From assembly GCA_006226225.1 (NCBI GenBank), contig SBHI01000064.1, positions 1-25,564 of the forward strand: a stretch of DNA of 25,564 nucleotides. The letters are read 5' to 3'. Below, piece after piece: positions 15,698-22,450 of the stretch. This DNA is from Alphaproteobacteria bacterium. Lineage in GTDB: Bacteria; Pseudomonadota; Alphaproteobacteria; Micavibrionales; CSBR16-224. A program made the translations under genes and the position numbers. Below the pieces are notes generated by a model. The model ran no database searches. It was not told the origin of the DNA and saw nothing but the letters and a program-made list of their open reading frames with translations. Every line of letters begins with the position of its first letter. Position 1 is the first letter of the stretch.

Positions 15698-16240
15698 TTA
15701 TTGTGTCTTGTCTTGTTGTTTTTCCGTGTGCGCGGCATCTTGCTGTTGTTTTGCCAATGCCAGCAATTCATCCGTCAGAACCAGTTTTGCGCGGGAAACG
15801 GCGGCAAAATCGATATCCAGCGTTTCCCCCTCTTCCGTTTCCAATGTGAATTCTTTGTCATTTGCCGCCATGATGCGGCCTTTGAAACGTTTACGGCCTT
15901 CAAAAGGCTGGTCAAGCTCGATCCGCGCCTCCAGACCGGTGCTGCGCAAAAAATCTTTCGGGCGCGTCAGCGGGCGGTCCAGTCCGGGGCTGCTGACTTC
16001 CAGCGTATAGCGGTTTTCAATCGGGTCTTCGACATCCAGCACGGCAGAAAGCGCACGGCTGATATCCGCACAATCCTCAACACCCATAACGCCGTCTTCC
16101 GCCTGCGGCTCGGCCATGATTTGCAGGGTCGGGTTATGCATGCCGCCGATCAGGAGAACGCGCACCAGTTCGAACCCCATATCTTCCAGAACGGGTTCGA
16201 CAATACGTGCAATACGGCTTTCAAGCGGTGTCGTTTTCAT
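15698..16240 (-). CDS. rimP: Ribosome maturation factor RimP
   Basis: Assists 30S subunit assembly. 180 residues. The N-terminal domain includes ESRIARIVEPVLEDMGFELVRV; the family signature EVSSPGLDRPL is at residues 81-91, followed by the C-terminal SH3-like domain (GLEARIELDQPFEGRKRFKGRI). The last 20 residues are Gln/Lys/Asp-rich and probably disordered. It is the first gene of the rimP-nusA-infB unit, as in most bacteria. The leader contains a perfect stem-loop and an inverted repeat. The ribosome site (GGAATAAAG before the ATG) is weak. Confidence 0.97.
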   Translation of the reverse strand: MKTTPLESRIARIVEPVLEDMGFELVRVLLIGGMHNPTLQIMAEPQAEDGVMGVEDCADISRALSAVLDVEDPIENRYTLEVSSPGLDRPLTRPKDFLRSTGLEARIELDQPFEGRKRFKGRIMAANDKEFTLETEEGETLDIDFAAVSRAKLVLTDELLALAKQQQDAAHTEKQQDKTQ

Positions 16241-16289
16241 CTTTATTCCACAAATCTTGTTTTAAGTCCTGAATGTGCCAAGAGAGATG

Positions 16290-16311
16290 GGCGAGCTTCG
16301 GAAAGCTCGCC
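16290..16311 (-). promoter_or_regulatory. Perfect stem-loop in the rimP leader
   Basis: GGCGAGCTT (16290-16298), a 4-nt loop and AAGCTCGCC (16303-16311) form a perfect 9-bp stem, 49 bp before the rimP ATG. No T-run follows on either strand, so it is not a simple terminator. A role in leader control or mRNA stability of the nusA operon is inference. Confidence 0.55.
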
Positions 16312-16345
16312 TCCAAAATCCAATCGTCAATTTCAGGAGACAGGC

Positions 16346-16365
16346 TTTATACATGACTGTATAAA
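16346..16365. promoter_or_regulatory. Inverted repeat with -10-like cores upstream of rimP
   Basis: TTTATAC-ATGACT-GTATAAA, perfect 7-bp arms. On the minus strand it contains TATAAA at a plausible -10 position for rimP, though no good -35 is visible. It could be an operator over the operon promoter. An AGGCG-N6-CGCCT dyad lies next to it at 16371-16386. Confidence 0.4.
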
Positions 16366-16430
16366 ACTTAAGGCGAAAATACGCCTGTTTACAAAAAAAT
16401 GCAAGGGATTTTTTTACGGAATGCGCCGCA

Positions 16431-18950
16431 CTATTCTTCCAGCACGTCTTTGACCTTTTTCGCCAGCTGCTGCAGGGTGAACGGCTTTTGCAGGAAATGC
16501 GTGTTTTTACCGAATTCCTCTTTGAAGCGGTCTTCGGAATAGCCGGACATAAAGATGATTTTCAGCTTCGGATAAAGCCGCCGCAAATGCTTTGCCAATG
16601 TCGGGCCGTCCATTTCCGGCATGATGACATCGGTGACCAGCAATTCGATATCAATCTTCATGTTTTCCAGCAGTTCCAGCGCGGCTTCGCCATGTGGCGC
16701 GTCCACAATTTTATAGCCCTTATTGCTAAGAGCGCGTGAACTGAAGGTGCGTACGGCATCTTCATCTTCGACCAGCAGAATGGCGGCTGTTCCCGTCAAA
16801 TCTTCGGAGGCCTCGTCCTTGACCGGTTTTTCAGGCTCGGCTTTCTCGGCACTGTCGCCTTTCTCCTGAACCTGATGGCGCGGCAGGTAAATCGTGAAGG
16901 TTGTGCCTTCATTGACGACACTGTCGACGCTTAAATAACCGCCTGTCTGGTGGACAATACCGTGAACCGTTGACAGCCCCAGCCCTGTGCCGGAGCCGAT
17001 TTCCTTGGTCGAGAAAAACGGTTCGAAAATACGGCGCATCACATCGGGCGGTATGCCAGTACCGGTATCGCAAACCTTGATCAGCACCCAATCGCCTGCG
17101 GGCAGAAATTCATCTCCGCTCAGGCTTTCCATTTTGTCATTGCTGTAATTTTCCGTGATAATATCCAGCGTTCCCCCGCCTGCCATCGCATCGCGCGCAT
17201 TCACGGCCAGATTGATCAAGACCTGTTCCAGCTGGCCTTCATCACATTTCACCGACCACAGATTCTGGCCGTGCTTAATATTCATCTGGATTGTTGCACC
17301 GATCAGGCGCTGCAGCAGATGCGACAGATCGCTGAGCACATCGGTCAAATCCAGTATTTTCGGCTGCAGGGTCTGCTGGCGCGAGAATGCCAGCAATTGG
17401 CGCACAAGGTTGGAGGCGCGGTTGGCATTCTGCTTGATCTGCATGATATCGGCAAAGGACGGATCTCCCGGCTTGTGCCGCAGCAATAGCAGATCGCAAA
17501 AGCCGATCATGGCCGTCAAAAGGTTGTTGAAATCATGCGCGATACCGCCGGCAAGCTGACCGACAGCCTGCATTTTCTGCGACTGGCTGAATTGCTGCTC
17601 CAGATTTTTCTGTTGCGTCAGGTCAACAAAACACAGCGCCAGCTCGTTTTCCGTGATTTTATGCGCGTAAACGCAAACGGGTAATTGCCCCTTCTCCTGT
17701 AAAAAACCGATTTCGAGCGCATGCGCTTCTTCCGCCCCGTTTGTGTCCGCAATCTGGGTAATCCATTGCCGCAGCGGCTCCTGCTGGTCTTTGACGACAA
17801 AAGAGGAAAGCGGCATGTTCAGGCAATTATCGCGGCCGGACAGCTGTGTAAAGGCACTGTTACAATGTGTGATTTCCAAATCAGCCGTGACCGTACACAT
17901 TCCCAGCGGTGCGGCTGTAAACAGCTCTTGAAAATAACCGCCGATATCTTCCGCCAGTTTTTCGGCATTGCCCTGTTTTTGCGCAAGGTTCTGTTCTGTC
18001 GGGTCATAAAAGACGGTATAGCCGCGAATAGCACCGTTTTTTTGCGGTACAATGCAATGCAGCAGAAAGACATGTTTTTCCGCACCGCTGTCAGATTTTA
18101 TCTTGTAATGACCGGACTGGATTTTGCGCCCGTCTTTAAACAAAGAATATGGTGCGCTTTTATCTTCAGGCGGCGTAACGAAGAGATCGTGGAATTTTAT
18201 CTTTTTATCTATAACATTAAGAAAGTCATTTAATTTATTGTTTATTTGTATAATTATACCTTTTTCGTTTGTGATGCATAGCCCTGCGGGCAGATGGGAA
18301 AACAGGTTTTTCATTTCCTGATATTGCTCTTCGGAAACCTGCTGTTCCTGATATTCATGCGTGACGTCATGCACGAACCATTGGTTATGATCCGGCCAAT
18401 CCGTAATCGGGTGAACGATTATTTTCAGCCAGCGGGTGTTATCCGTTGTGCGCCCGACAAAAGAAAAATCCTGCTGTGCCGGTGGTGTGCCGTCATGTTT
18501 GGCGAAATAGGCCTGCAGTATTTGCCGCAGCTTGTGCGGACGAAAGAAAATATCCGCAACATCCTGATAGGCCAAAATTTCCTTTTCGCCGTAAAAATTC
18601 TTCCATGTCTGATTGGCGTAAAGGATATTGCCGTCACGATCCGTGATCGCCTGCGCATCAGGGCTACGGTCAAGGACATCAAACAGAATCTGGCGGTTTT
18701 GTTCGGCGCGGGCAAAGATGCGTTTCAGCATCAAAATCGCCAGCCCCCCGAGAATTCCGTAGATGTAAACGGCGGTCACGCCCATCAGGGAGTGGCTGCT
18801 CATATTCAGAAAGAATGCCGCAATTGCAAGCGCGATCGCACCATAGAGAATACTGATTGCCGCAACAATCAGGAAACGGGAGCGCGTGGAGAATTTGCTT
18901 GTTGTCTCCGCCGCGAGTGTTTTATCGATGAAAAAGCTCGAACCGCTCAT
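16431..18950 (-). CDS. cckA: CckA-type hybrid histidine kinase (cell-cycle kinase)
   Basis: CckA phosphorylates or dephosphorylates the master regulators CtrA and CpdR through ChpT. 839 residues: two membrane helices (about 25-47 and 54-75), three PAS-like regions (about 85-200, 210-315 and 335-445), HisKA with phospho-acceptor His472 in GGIAHDFNNLLTAMIGFCDL, and HATPase_c with the N-box NLAVNARDAM (580-589), the D-box around Asp628 and GSGTGLGLS. The receiver domain has ILLVEDEDAVR, phospho-acceptor Asp774 (LVTDVIMPEMDG) and Lys822 (LQKPF). The H-box and following ADIMQIKQNANRASNLVRQLL segment match CckA specifically. Three PAS-like regions may be more than in the Caulobacter protein. No strong terminator follows the gene. 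Confidence 0.93.
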   Translation of the reverse strand: MSGSSFFIDKTLAAETTSKFSTRSRFLIVAAISILYGAIALAIAAFFLNMSSHSLMGVTAVYIYGILGGLAILMLKRIFARAEQNRQILFDVLDRSPDAQAITDRDGNILYANQTWKNFYGEKEILAYQDVADIFFRPHKLRQILQAYFAKHDGTPPAQQDFSFVGRTTDNTRWLKIIVHPITDWPDHNQWFVHDVTHEYQEQQVSEEQYQEMKNLFSHLPAGLCITNEKGIIIQINNKLNDFLNVIDKKIKFHDLFVTPPEDKSAPYSLFKDGRKIQSGHYKIKSDSGAEKHVFLLHCIVPQKNGAIRGYTVFYDPTEQNLAQKQGNAEKLAEDIGGYFQELFTAAPLGMCTVTADLEITHCNSAFTQLSGRDNCLNMPLSSFVVKDQQEPLRQWITQIADTNGAEEAHALEIGFLQEKGQLPVCVYAHKITENELALCFVDLTQQKNLEQQFSQSQKMQAVGQLAGGIAHDFNNLLTAMIGFCDLLLLRHKPGDPSFADIMQIKQNANRASNLVRQLLAFSRQQTLQPKILDLTDVLSDLSHLLQRLIGATIQMNIKHGQNLWSVKCDEGQLEQVLINLAVNARDAMAGGGTLDIITENYSNDKMESLSGDEFLPAGDWVLIKVCDTGTGIPPDVMRRIFEPFFSTKEIGSGTGLGLSTVHGIVHQTGGYLSVDSVVNEGTTFTIYLPRHQVQEKGDSAEKAEPEKPVKDEASEDLTGTAAILLVEDEDAVRTFSSRALSNKGYKIVDAPHGEAALELLENMKIDIELLVTDVIMPEMDGPTLAKHLRRLYPKLKIIFMSGYSEDRFKEEFGKNTHFLQKPFTLQQLAKKVKDVLEE

Positions 18951-18973
18951 ATTCTAGAAAACTGATGTTCTGT

Positions 18974-19003
18974 TTGATATTCTTCTATTTTCAAGGGTAC
19001 AAT
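18974..19003. promoter_or_regulatory. Face-to-face overlapping promoters for cckA and the gene at 19086
   Basis: Plus strand: TTGATA (18974-18979), 18-bp spacer, TACAAT (18998-19003). Minus strand: TTGTAC (plus 18997-19002), 17-bp spacer, TATCAA (plus 18974-18979). Each -35 overlaps the other's -10, so the two promoters could not be occupied together. A 6-bp dyad ATGCGG-CA-CCGCAT lies in the rightward leader at 19030-19043. Motif match only. Confidence 0.45.
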
Positions 19004-19085
19004 ATCGCAGGGCTTTCGCCTAGTATATTATGCGGCACCGCATGCGGACATAAAGAAACCATATAACAAAAGATTTAAGAAGCAG

Positions 19086-20177
19086 ATGTCTTATTATTTT
19101 ACACTTGGTGAATTTCTCGAGGGCAGCGGCAGAAAGAATGACCGCACGCCGTTGACAAGACCTATTCGCGTTCATGCGGATGCGCAAAATATCCAGAATA
19201 CCATCGGCTCTGCTGCGGATATACTGGTCTCCGACAAATATTTCAATATCTGGGAGATCGGCGTAAGTGAAACTGCACAGGCGCGGCTGGCGCATTTCCT
19301 GACGACGACTCAGATGTACCGTTTGTCATTGGAATTACTGCTGGACAAGGCTTTATTGGCAGCAGAAGACGGCGATGAAACACTTTCTGCAGCGCTGCAG
19401 AAAGGCTTTAAAGACATCGGCCTGCCGCAGTCAGCGACAGGCGGCACGGAAAGCGATGTGGGGGAACTGGCGCATCCGATGCTGGAACATCTATCCGCAG
19501 ATGATATTGCCGGCGTTTATATCCGTTTTTATACGGAGCTGAAAACGCCGGAACAGGCGGCACGTTATCAGTTTGGCAATATTATCGCGCTTGACCGCGG
19601 TCCCTTCTATAAAGAATTCGATGGTTATCGTGCCAGCGGTGTGAATTATATCCGGTTTGATAAATTGCTGGAGGATGCGCACCGGATGGCGGTTGACGGC
19701 GGCCGTTTTCTGGATGATTACGTCGCTGCGGGCAAACAGCGGGCGGAAAGCCGGGATCTCTCTTCCGCCGGAGAATATCTACAGGCCTGGTTGCAAACCG
19801 ACCGCGCACAGTATCTGCGTTGCGCAGATGTCGATGTTTTGCTGTCTTTAAGTAAACATTTGCCCCCTGCCCTGAAATACGACATTTTCTTTATTATCGA
19901 ACAAGAGACAATGAAACAGATCTATGCGGCAAAATGTCTGGAAATGGGCGGCGCGGCGCTGATTGCCCATACCGTGCATATCAAAAACGCCATAGAACAC
20001 AACGCGGCAGGTAAAAACAGCGATAATGTCGAGAAGCTGGTGGCGGAGACGCTTGCGCCGGACGCGGCCTATGGCGGCGCGGCACAGCTTTTTGTCAATG
20101 CGGCGCAAAACCGCCATCTGGAAGCAGAGACGGTTTCCGCACATGCCTTGTCCGATGCTGCGGGCAGCGCATCCTAA
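19086..20177 (+). CDS. Uncharacterised protein divergent from cckA
   Basis: 363 residues; I do not recognise a family. It appears soluble and mostly helical, with no signal peptide, membrane span or known catalytic motif. Visible segments include an N-terminal MSYYFTLGEFLEGSG, a helical FLTTTQMYRLSLELLLDKALLAAEDGDE, a middle FGNIIALDRGPFYKEFDGY and an Ala-rich C-terminus. The start follows an AGAAG stretch within a few bases; codon use resembles that of its neighbours, so recent transfer is not indicated. It is transcribed divergently from cckA through apparently overlapping promoters. A cell-cycle role is only suggested by position. Confidence 0.75.
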   Translation: MSYYFTLGEFLEGSGRKNDRTPLTRPIRVHADAQNIQNTIGSAADILVSDKYFNIWEIGVSETAQARLAHFLTTTQMYRLSLELLLDKALLAAEDGDETLSAALQKGFKDIGLPQSATGGTESDVGELAHPMLEHLSADDIAGVYIRFYTELKTPEQAARYQFGNIIALDRGPFYKEFDGYRASGVNYIRFDKLLEDAHRMAVDGGRFLDDYVAAGKQRAESRDLSSAGEYLQAWLQTDRAQYLRCADVDVLLSLSKHLPPALKYDIFFIIEQETMKQIYAAKCLEMGGAALIAHTVHIKNAIEHNAAGKNSDNVEKLVAETLAPDAAYGGAAQLFVNAAQNRHLEAETVSAHALSDAAGSAS

Positions 20178-20267
20178 AACCCCTGCTGTGACCTTATCAA
20201 ATTATTTTATGTTTTCTCCTTGCGGGTGATTATGCCATATGCTAATCTGCCCTCCAAAATAAGGAAA

Positions 20268-20312
20268 ATGAAAACGAAACCACAGCCCACTTTTAAGGAG
20301 GAGCCGCTATGA
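20268..20312 (+). CDS. Possible 14-residue leader peptide (uORF)
   Basis: ATG 20268-20270, preceded by AAGGAAA, opens a 14-codon frame (MKTKPQPTFKEEPL) whose TGA overlaps the ATG of the next gene as ATGA. The downstream gene's strong AAGGAGGAG ribosome site lies inside this frame. The arrangement fits translational coupling, but a frame this short may arise by chance. Confidence 0.3.
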   Translation: MKTKPQPTFKEEPL

Positions 20313-20611
20313 ACCCCGGAGATATGAGAAAACTCTTCAACCAGCTTTTTAGCAAAGAAGAACAGCAAAAACTGGTCGAACTGGAAAGCAAGCCGTTTGA
20401 AGAAAAAATGGACGGTCTGGCCGAGATTTTTGAAAACAACGCGAAAATCCCGCAAGGTAAAGTTATGGCACAAGCTATTCGCGATCCCGAAATCCGTCAG
20501 GACATGAAGGAAATCGAAGAAGCAGCACAGGAAGGCAAACTGTCTCAGCCGCAGCTGATGCAAAAAGGCATGCAACTGGCGATGAAAATGCGCCAGAAAT
20601 TCGGCCTTTAA
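20309..20611 (+). CDS. Small conserved-looking protein, paralog 1
   Basis: 100 residues, no family recognised. It is charged, rich in Lys, Glu, Gln and Met, and predicted helical throughout. It starts behind a near-perfect AAGGAGG site, which suggests high translation. It shares with the protein at 20792 the segments LFSKEEQ, MDG-x-A-x-I, KIP-x-G, IR-x-DMKEI and AA-x(2)-G, in the same order, so the two are tandem duplicates. No Cys, signal peptide or membrane span is present. A strong terminator follows, so it is expressed separately from its paralog. Function unknown; a small DNA- or protein-binding helical protein is possible. Confidence 0.8.
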   Translation: MNPGDMRKLFNQLFSKEEQQKLVELESKPFEEKMDGLAEIFENNAKIPQGKVMAQAIRDPEIRQDMKEIEEAAQEGKLSQPQLMQKGMQLAMKMRQKFGL

Positions 20612-20669
20612 TCCTTAAATTATAAGGATTGAACAGATTGAACGGGATGCGTAATGCATCCCGTTTTTT
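20610..20669 (+). terminator. Hairpin followed by a strong Rho-independent terminator
   Basis: An AT-rich dyad AATCCTTA-AATTA-TAAGGATT (20610-20630) begins at the stop codon. The terminator itself is AACGGGATGC (20641-20650), loop GTAAT, GCATCCCGTT (20656-20665), then a T-run to 20669: a perfect 10-bp stem. It ends the first small gene's transcript. Confidence 0.92.
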
Positions 20670-20695
20670 CTTACGCGTATTTTTACCGTTTTTAT

Positions 20696-20724
20696 TTGAC
20701 ATAGTAAATTATTAATGATATGTT
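20696..20724 (+). promoter_or_regulatory. Promoter of the second small gene
   Basis: TTGACA (20696-20701), a 17-bp spacer and TATGTT (20719-20724), ~68 bp before the ATG at 20792. It comes just after the terminator of the first small gene, so the second has its own transcript. A CtrA box covers its -10. Confidence 0.65.
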
Positions 20725-20727
20725 AAC
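20712..20727 (+). promoter_or_regulatory. Perfect CtrA-type box TTAA-N7-TTAAC
   Basis: TTAA (20712-20715), TGATATG, TTAAC (20723-20727) matches the full alphaproteobacterial CtrA consensus. It overlaps the -10 of the promoter. Boxes over the -10 usually mean repression by CtrA, while boxes near the -35 usually mean activation. No other full match is seen between genes in this window. Confidence 0.65.
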
Positions 20728-20791
20728 TTCAGGTTTCTTGAGGGGCTAAAAAGGCCCGCATAAATATTTTACGATGAGAGGGAAGAAAAAC

Positions 20792-21109
20792 ATGTTTGAT
20801 CCGAAACAACTGTCCGAAATGGTAAACAACCTGTTCAGTAAAGAAGAGCAGGAGCAGATTGCCGCATTGCAGGAAAAAAGCTTTGATGAACAAATGGACG
20901 GCTTCGCTGCAATTGTTCAGGCAAACCAGAAAATTCCGGAAGGCCAGAAACAGGCTTTTGTCGCCATTTGCAGCGACGCGGACATTCGCGCCGATATGAA
21001 AGAGATTCAGGCCGCAGCCAATGACGGCGGCATCAAAGGGAAAATGACCATGGCAAAGAAAATGCCGGGTCTGATGATGAAAGTTCAGCGCAAAATGCGC
21101 GGTCAATAA
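20792..21109 (+). CDS. Small conserved-looking protein, paralog 2
   Basis: 105 residues from the ATG at 20792, which has an AGAGGGA ribosome site about 10 nt upstream; an in-frame ATG at 20774 has none. It is helical, Met/Lys/Gln-rich and without membrane or signal segments. It shares LFSKEEQ, MDG-x-A-x-I, KIP-x-G, DIR-x-DMKEI and AA with the 100-residue protein at 20309, but ends in a basic, Met-rich tail (KKMPGLMMKVQRKMRG). It has its own TTGACA promoter with a CtrA box and its own terminator, so its timing may differ from that of its paralog. Function unknown. Confidence 0.8.
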   Translation: MFDPKQLSEMVNNLFSKEEQEQIAALQEKSFDEQMDGFAAIVQANQKIPEGQKQAFVAICSDADIRADMKEIQAAANDGGIKGKMTMAKKMPGLMMKVQRKMRGQ

Positions 21110-21139
21110 GACCGATAAGAATTTAAGGCACAGTATAGG

Positions 21140-21168
21140 AAAAACAGGGCTTTATGCCCTGTTTTTTT
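21140..21168 (+). terminator. Strong Rho-independent terminator
   Basis: AAAAACAGGGC (21140-21150), loop TTTAT, GCCCTGTTTTT (21156-21166) and further T residues: a perfect 11-bp stem with a T-run, 30 bp after the second small gene. It is symmetric enough to work in both directions, but nothing on the minus strand ends here. Confidence 0.92.
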
Positions 21169-21292
21169 ATGCGCAACCTTAAAAACTTTTCTTTGAAAAC
21201 AGGTGCTTGCCTCCCTTATCTGCATAAAATAGATGATTTCTAAAGCTTTTTTTGGTAATATTGTTATTAGAATTGCTGTAAAAGCAGTTAAA

Positions 21293-21298
21293 TATAAT
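21293..21298 (+). promoter_or_regulatory. -10 box upstream of usg
   Basis: Perfect TATAAT in AT-rich sequence, 38 bp before the chosen usg ATG. No good -35 is visible. The predicted transcript start (~21305) coincides with an upstream in-frame GTG at 21306, which argues against that GTG as the start codon. Confidence 0.45.
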
Positions 21299-21335
21299 AA
21301 GAATAGTGCATAAATGTATAGGGAGTTATAAGAAT

Positions 21336-21599
21336 ATGTCAAGCCTTGGGCTCCAATTACAAGACTACCGCCTGACGACGGCAGAGATCCTGTATCATTT
21401 GCCTGATCATCCGATGCTGTTGCAAAGCTATATTTGGCAGGAATATGATCTGGCGCCCCGCTTCCCTGAATTAAAACGTTTTTTAGACTTCTGGACGCGG
21501 GAAATCGAAGGAAAACTGCATTCCGTGGTGGTGGCGCATAAAGAACTTATCAAGCCGGAAGAATTTTCATTCTGCGATGGTGAGTTCAAACTTCATTAG
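21336..21599 (+). CDS. usg: Usg family protein
   Basis: 87 residues from the ATG at 21336, 10 nt after GGGAG. The protein matches the small alphaproteobacterial Usg family along its length: LQLQDYRLTTAEILYHLPDHP, LLQSYIWQEYDLAPRFPEL, FLDFWTREIEGKLHSV and the DGEFKLH ending. Usg is named from its position near trp or asd genes in other bacteria and its biochemical role is unknown. A longer reading from a GTG at 21306 adds ten residues absent from the family pattern. It ends 6 bp from the convergent methyltransferase gene. Confidence 0.9.
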   Translation: MSSLGLQLQDYRLTTAEILYHLPDHPMLLQSYIWQEYDLAPRFPELKRFLDFWTREIEGKLHSVVVAHKELIKPEEFSFCDGEFKLH

Positions 21600-21605
21600 G
21601 TCTGT

Positions 21606-22439
21606 TCAGGCCGCGTTTGTTCTGTTCGGCGACCAGCCGATCATATAGACGATTTCGACTTCTACCGTCAAAACCCCTTCGCGCAGCAAATGTTGCGCCA
21701 AAATGTCACGCATATTGCGCGTTAGCGGTTTTTTCAAGCGGTTTGTCAGGATATTGCCCTCCCCCATACCGCGCAAATCGGCCAGCGCATCATCTAGGCA
21801 GTTATAGCTGATATCAAAACGTTCGCTATCCATCACCGGTTCGGCAAAGCCGATCGCCTTGATCATATCCCCCATTGCGCGGATATCGGCAAAGGGAAAA
21901 ATGCGCGGCGCGGCGCCGCCGCTATGCTCCGTTTCAAGGCGCAGCAATTCCTGCCGCACAGCAGCCAGTGTGACACCGCCGAAAACAGATGCCATAAACG
22001 GGCGTGCCGGTTTCAAAATGCGCTGCGCTTGAATAAGAGCCCCTTTCAGGTCATTAACGCTGTGCAGCGTCAGATTGCTGAGAACGGCATCAAAGCTGTG
22101 CTGTGGAAAAGGCACGCATTCCTCATCTGCCGCGACAATATGGCAGTTTTGCGGCAAGTCTTTCGGCTTATGGCTTTGCAGCAATTTCTGTGACAAATCC
22201 GCCCAGATAATGTTTTTGGTGTCCGACCTTTCAGCCAACAGTCGGCATAGTCGGTCAGAGTGACCGCCCCAGACCAGAAAATCGGCGAGCGGCGTTTTGA
22301 CCGGCAGAATTCTCTCATACAGTGCTTCGGCAGCCTGCCGGTGCAGAAAGTCATATGCGCCCGCCTGTGCCGCGGCACGGTCACGTTTGGTACGCAATAT
22401 TTTGCGGTCGAAAATTTGCGGAACACCCTTGGCCGTCAT
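21606..22439 (-). CDS. SAM-dependent methyltransferase-fold protein (BioC / NDUFAF5-like)
   Basis: 277 residues. The start QIFDRKILRTKRDRAAA followed by FLHRQAAEALYERI is characteristic of the alphaproteobacterial proteins related to human NDUFAF5, a complex I assembly factor, and to BioC. The nucleotide-binding region FLVWGGHSDRLCRLL, IIWADLS, then FDAVLSNLTLHSVNDLKGALIQAQRILKP is the class I methyltransferase pattern. The glycine-rich motif I is weaker than usual (VWGGHSD), as in NDUFAF5, which is a hydroxylase rather than a methyltransferase. It lies 11 bp after the 922-residue gene on the same strand. A role in complex I arginine hydroxylation is possible by homology but unproven. Confidence 0.82.
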   Translation of the reverse strand: MTAKGVPQIFDRKILRTKRDRAAAQAGAYDFLHRQAAEALYERILPVKTPLADFLVWGGHSDRLCRLLAERSDTKNIIWADLSQKLLQSHKPKDLPQNCHIVAADEECVPFPQHSFDAVLSNLTLHSVNDLKGALIQAQRILKPARPFMASVFGGVTLAAVRQELLRLETEHSGGAAPRIFPFADIRAMGDMIKAIGFAEPVMDSERFDISYNCLDDALADLRGMGEGNILTNRLKKPLTRNMRDILAQHLLREGVLTVEVEIVYMIGWSPNRTNAA

Positions 22440-22450
22440 CCGTCCGATCC

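Noticed and set aside
16243..16254. DnaA-box-like TTATTCCACA near rimP
   Set aside because: It has an extra base relative to the TTATNCACA consensus and is isolated.
20774..20791. Upstream ATG for the second small gene
   Set aside because: No ribosome site precedes it, and its paralog begins at the position equivalent to 20792.
21306..21335. GTG start extending Usg by ten residues
   Set aside because: It falls at the predicted transcript start, and the added residues do not fit the Usg family.
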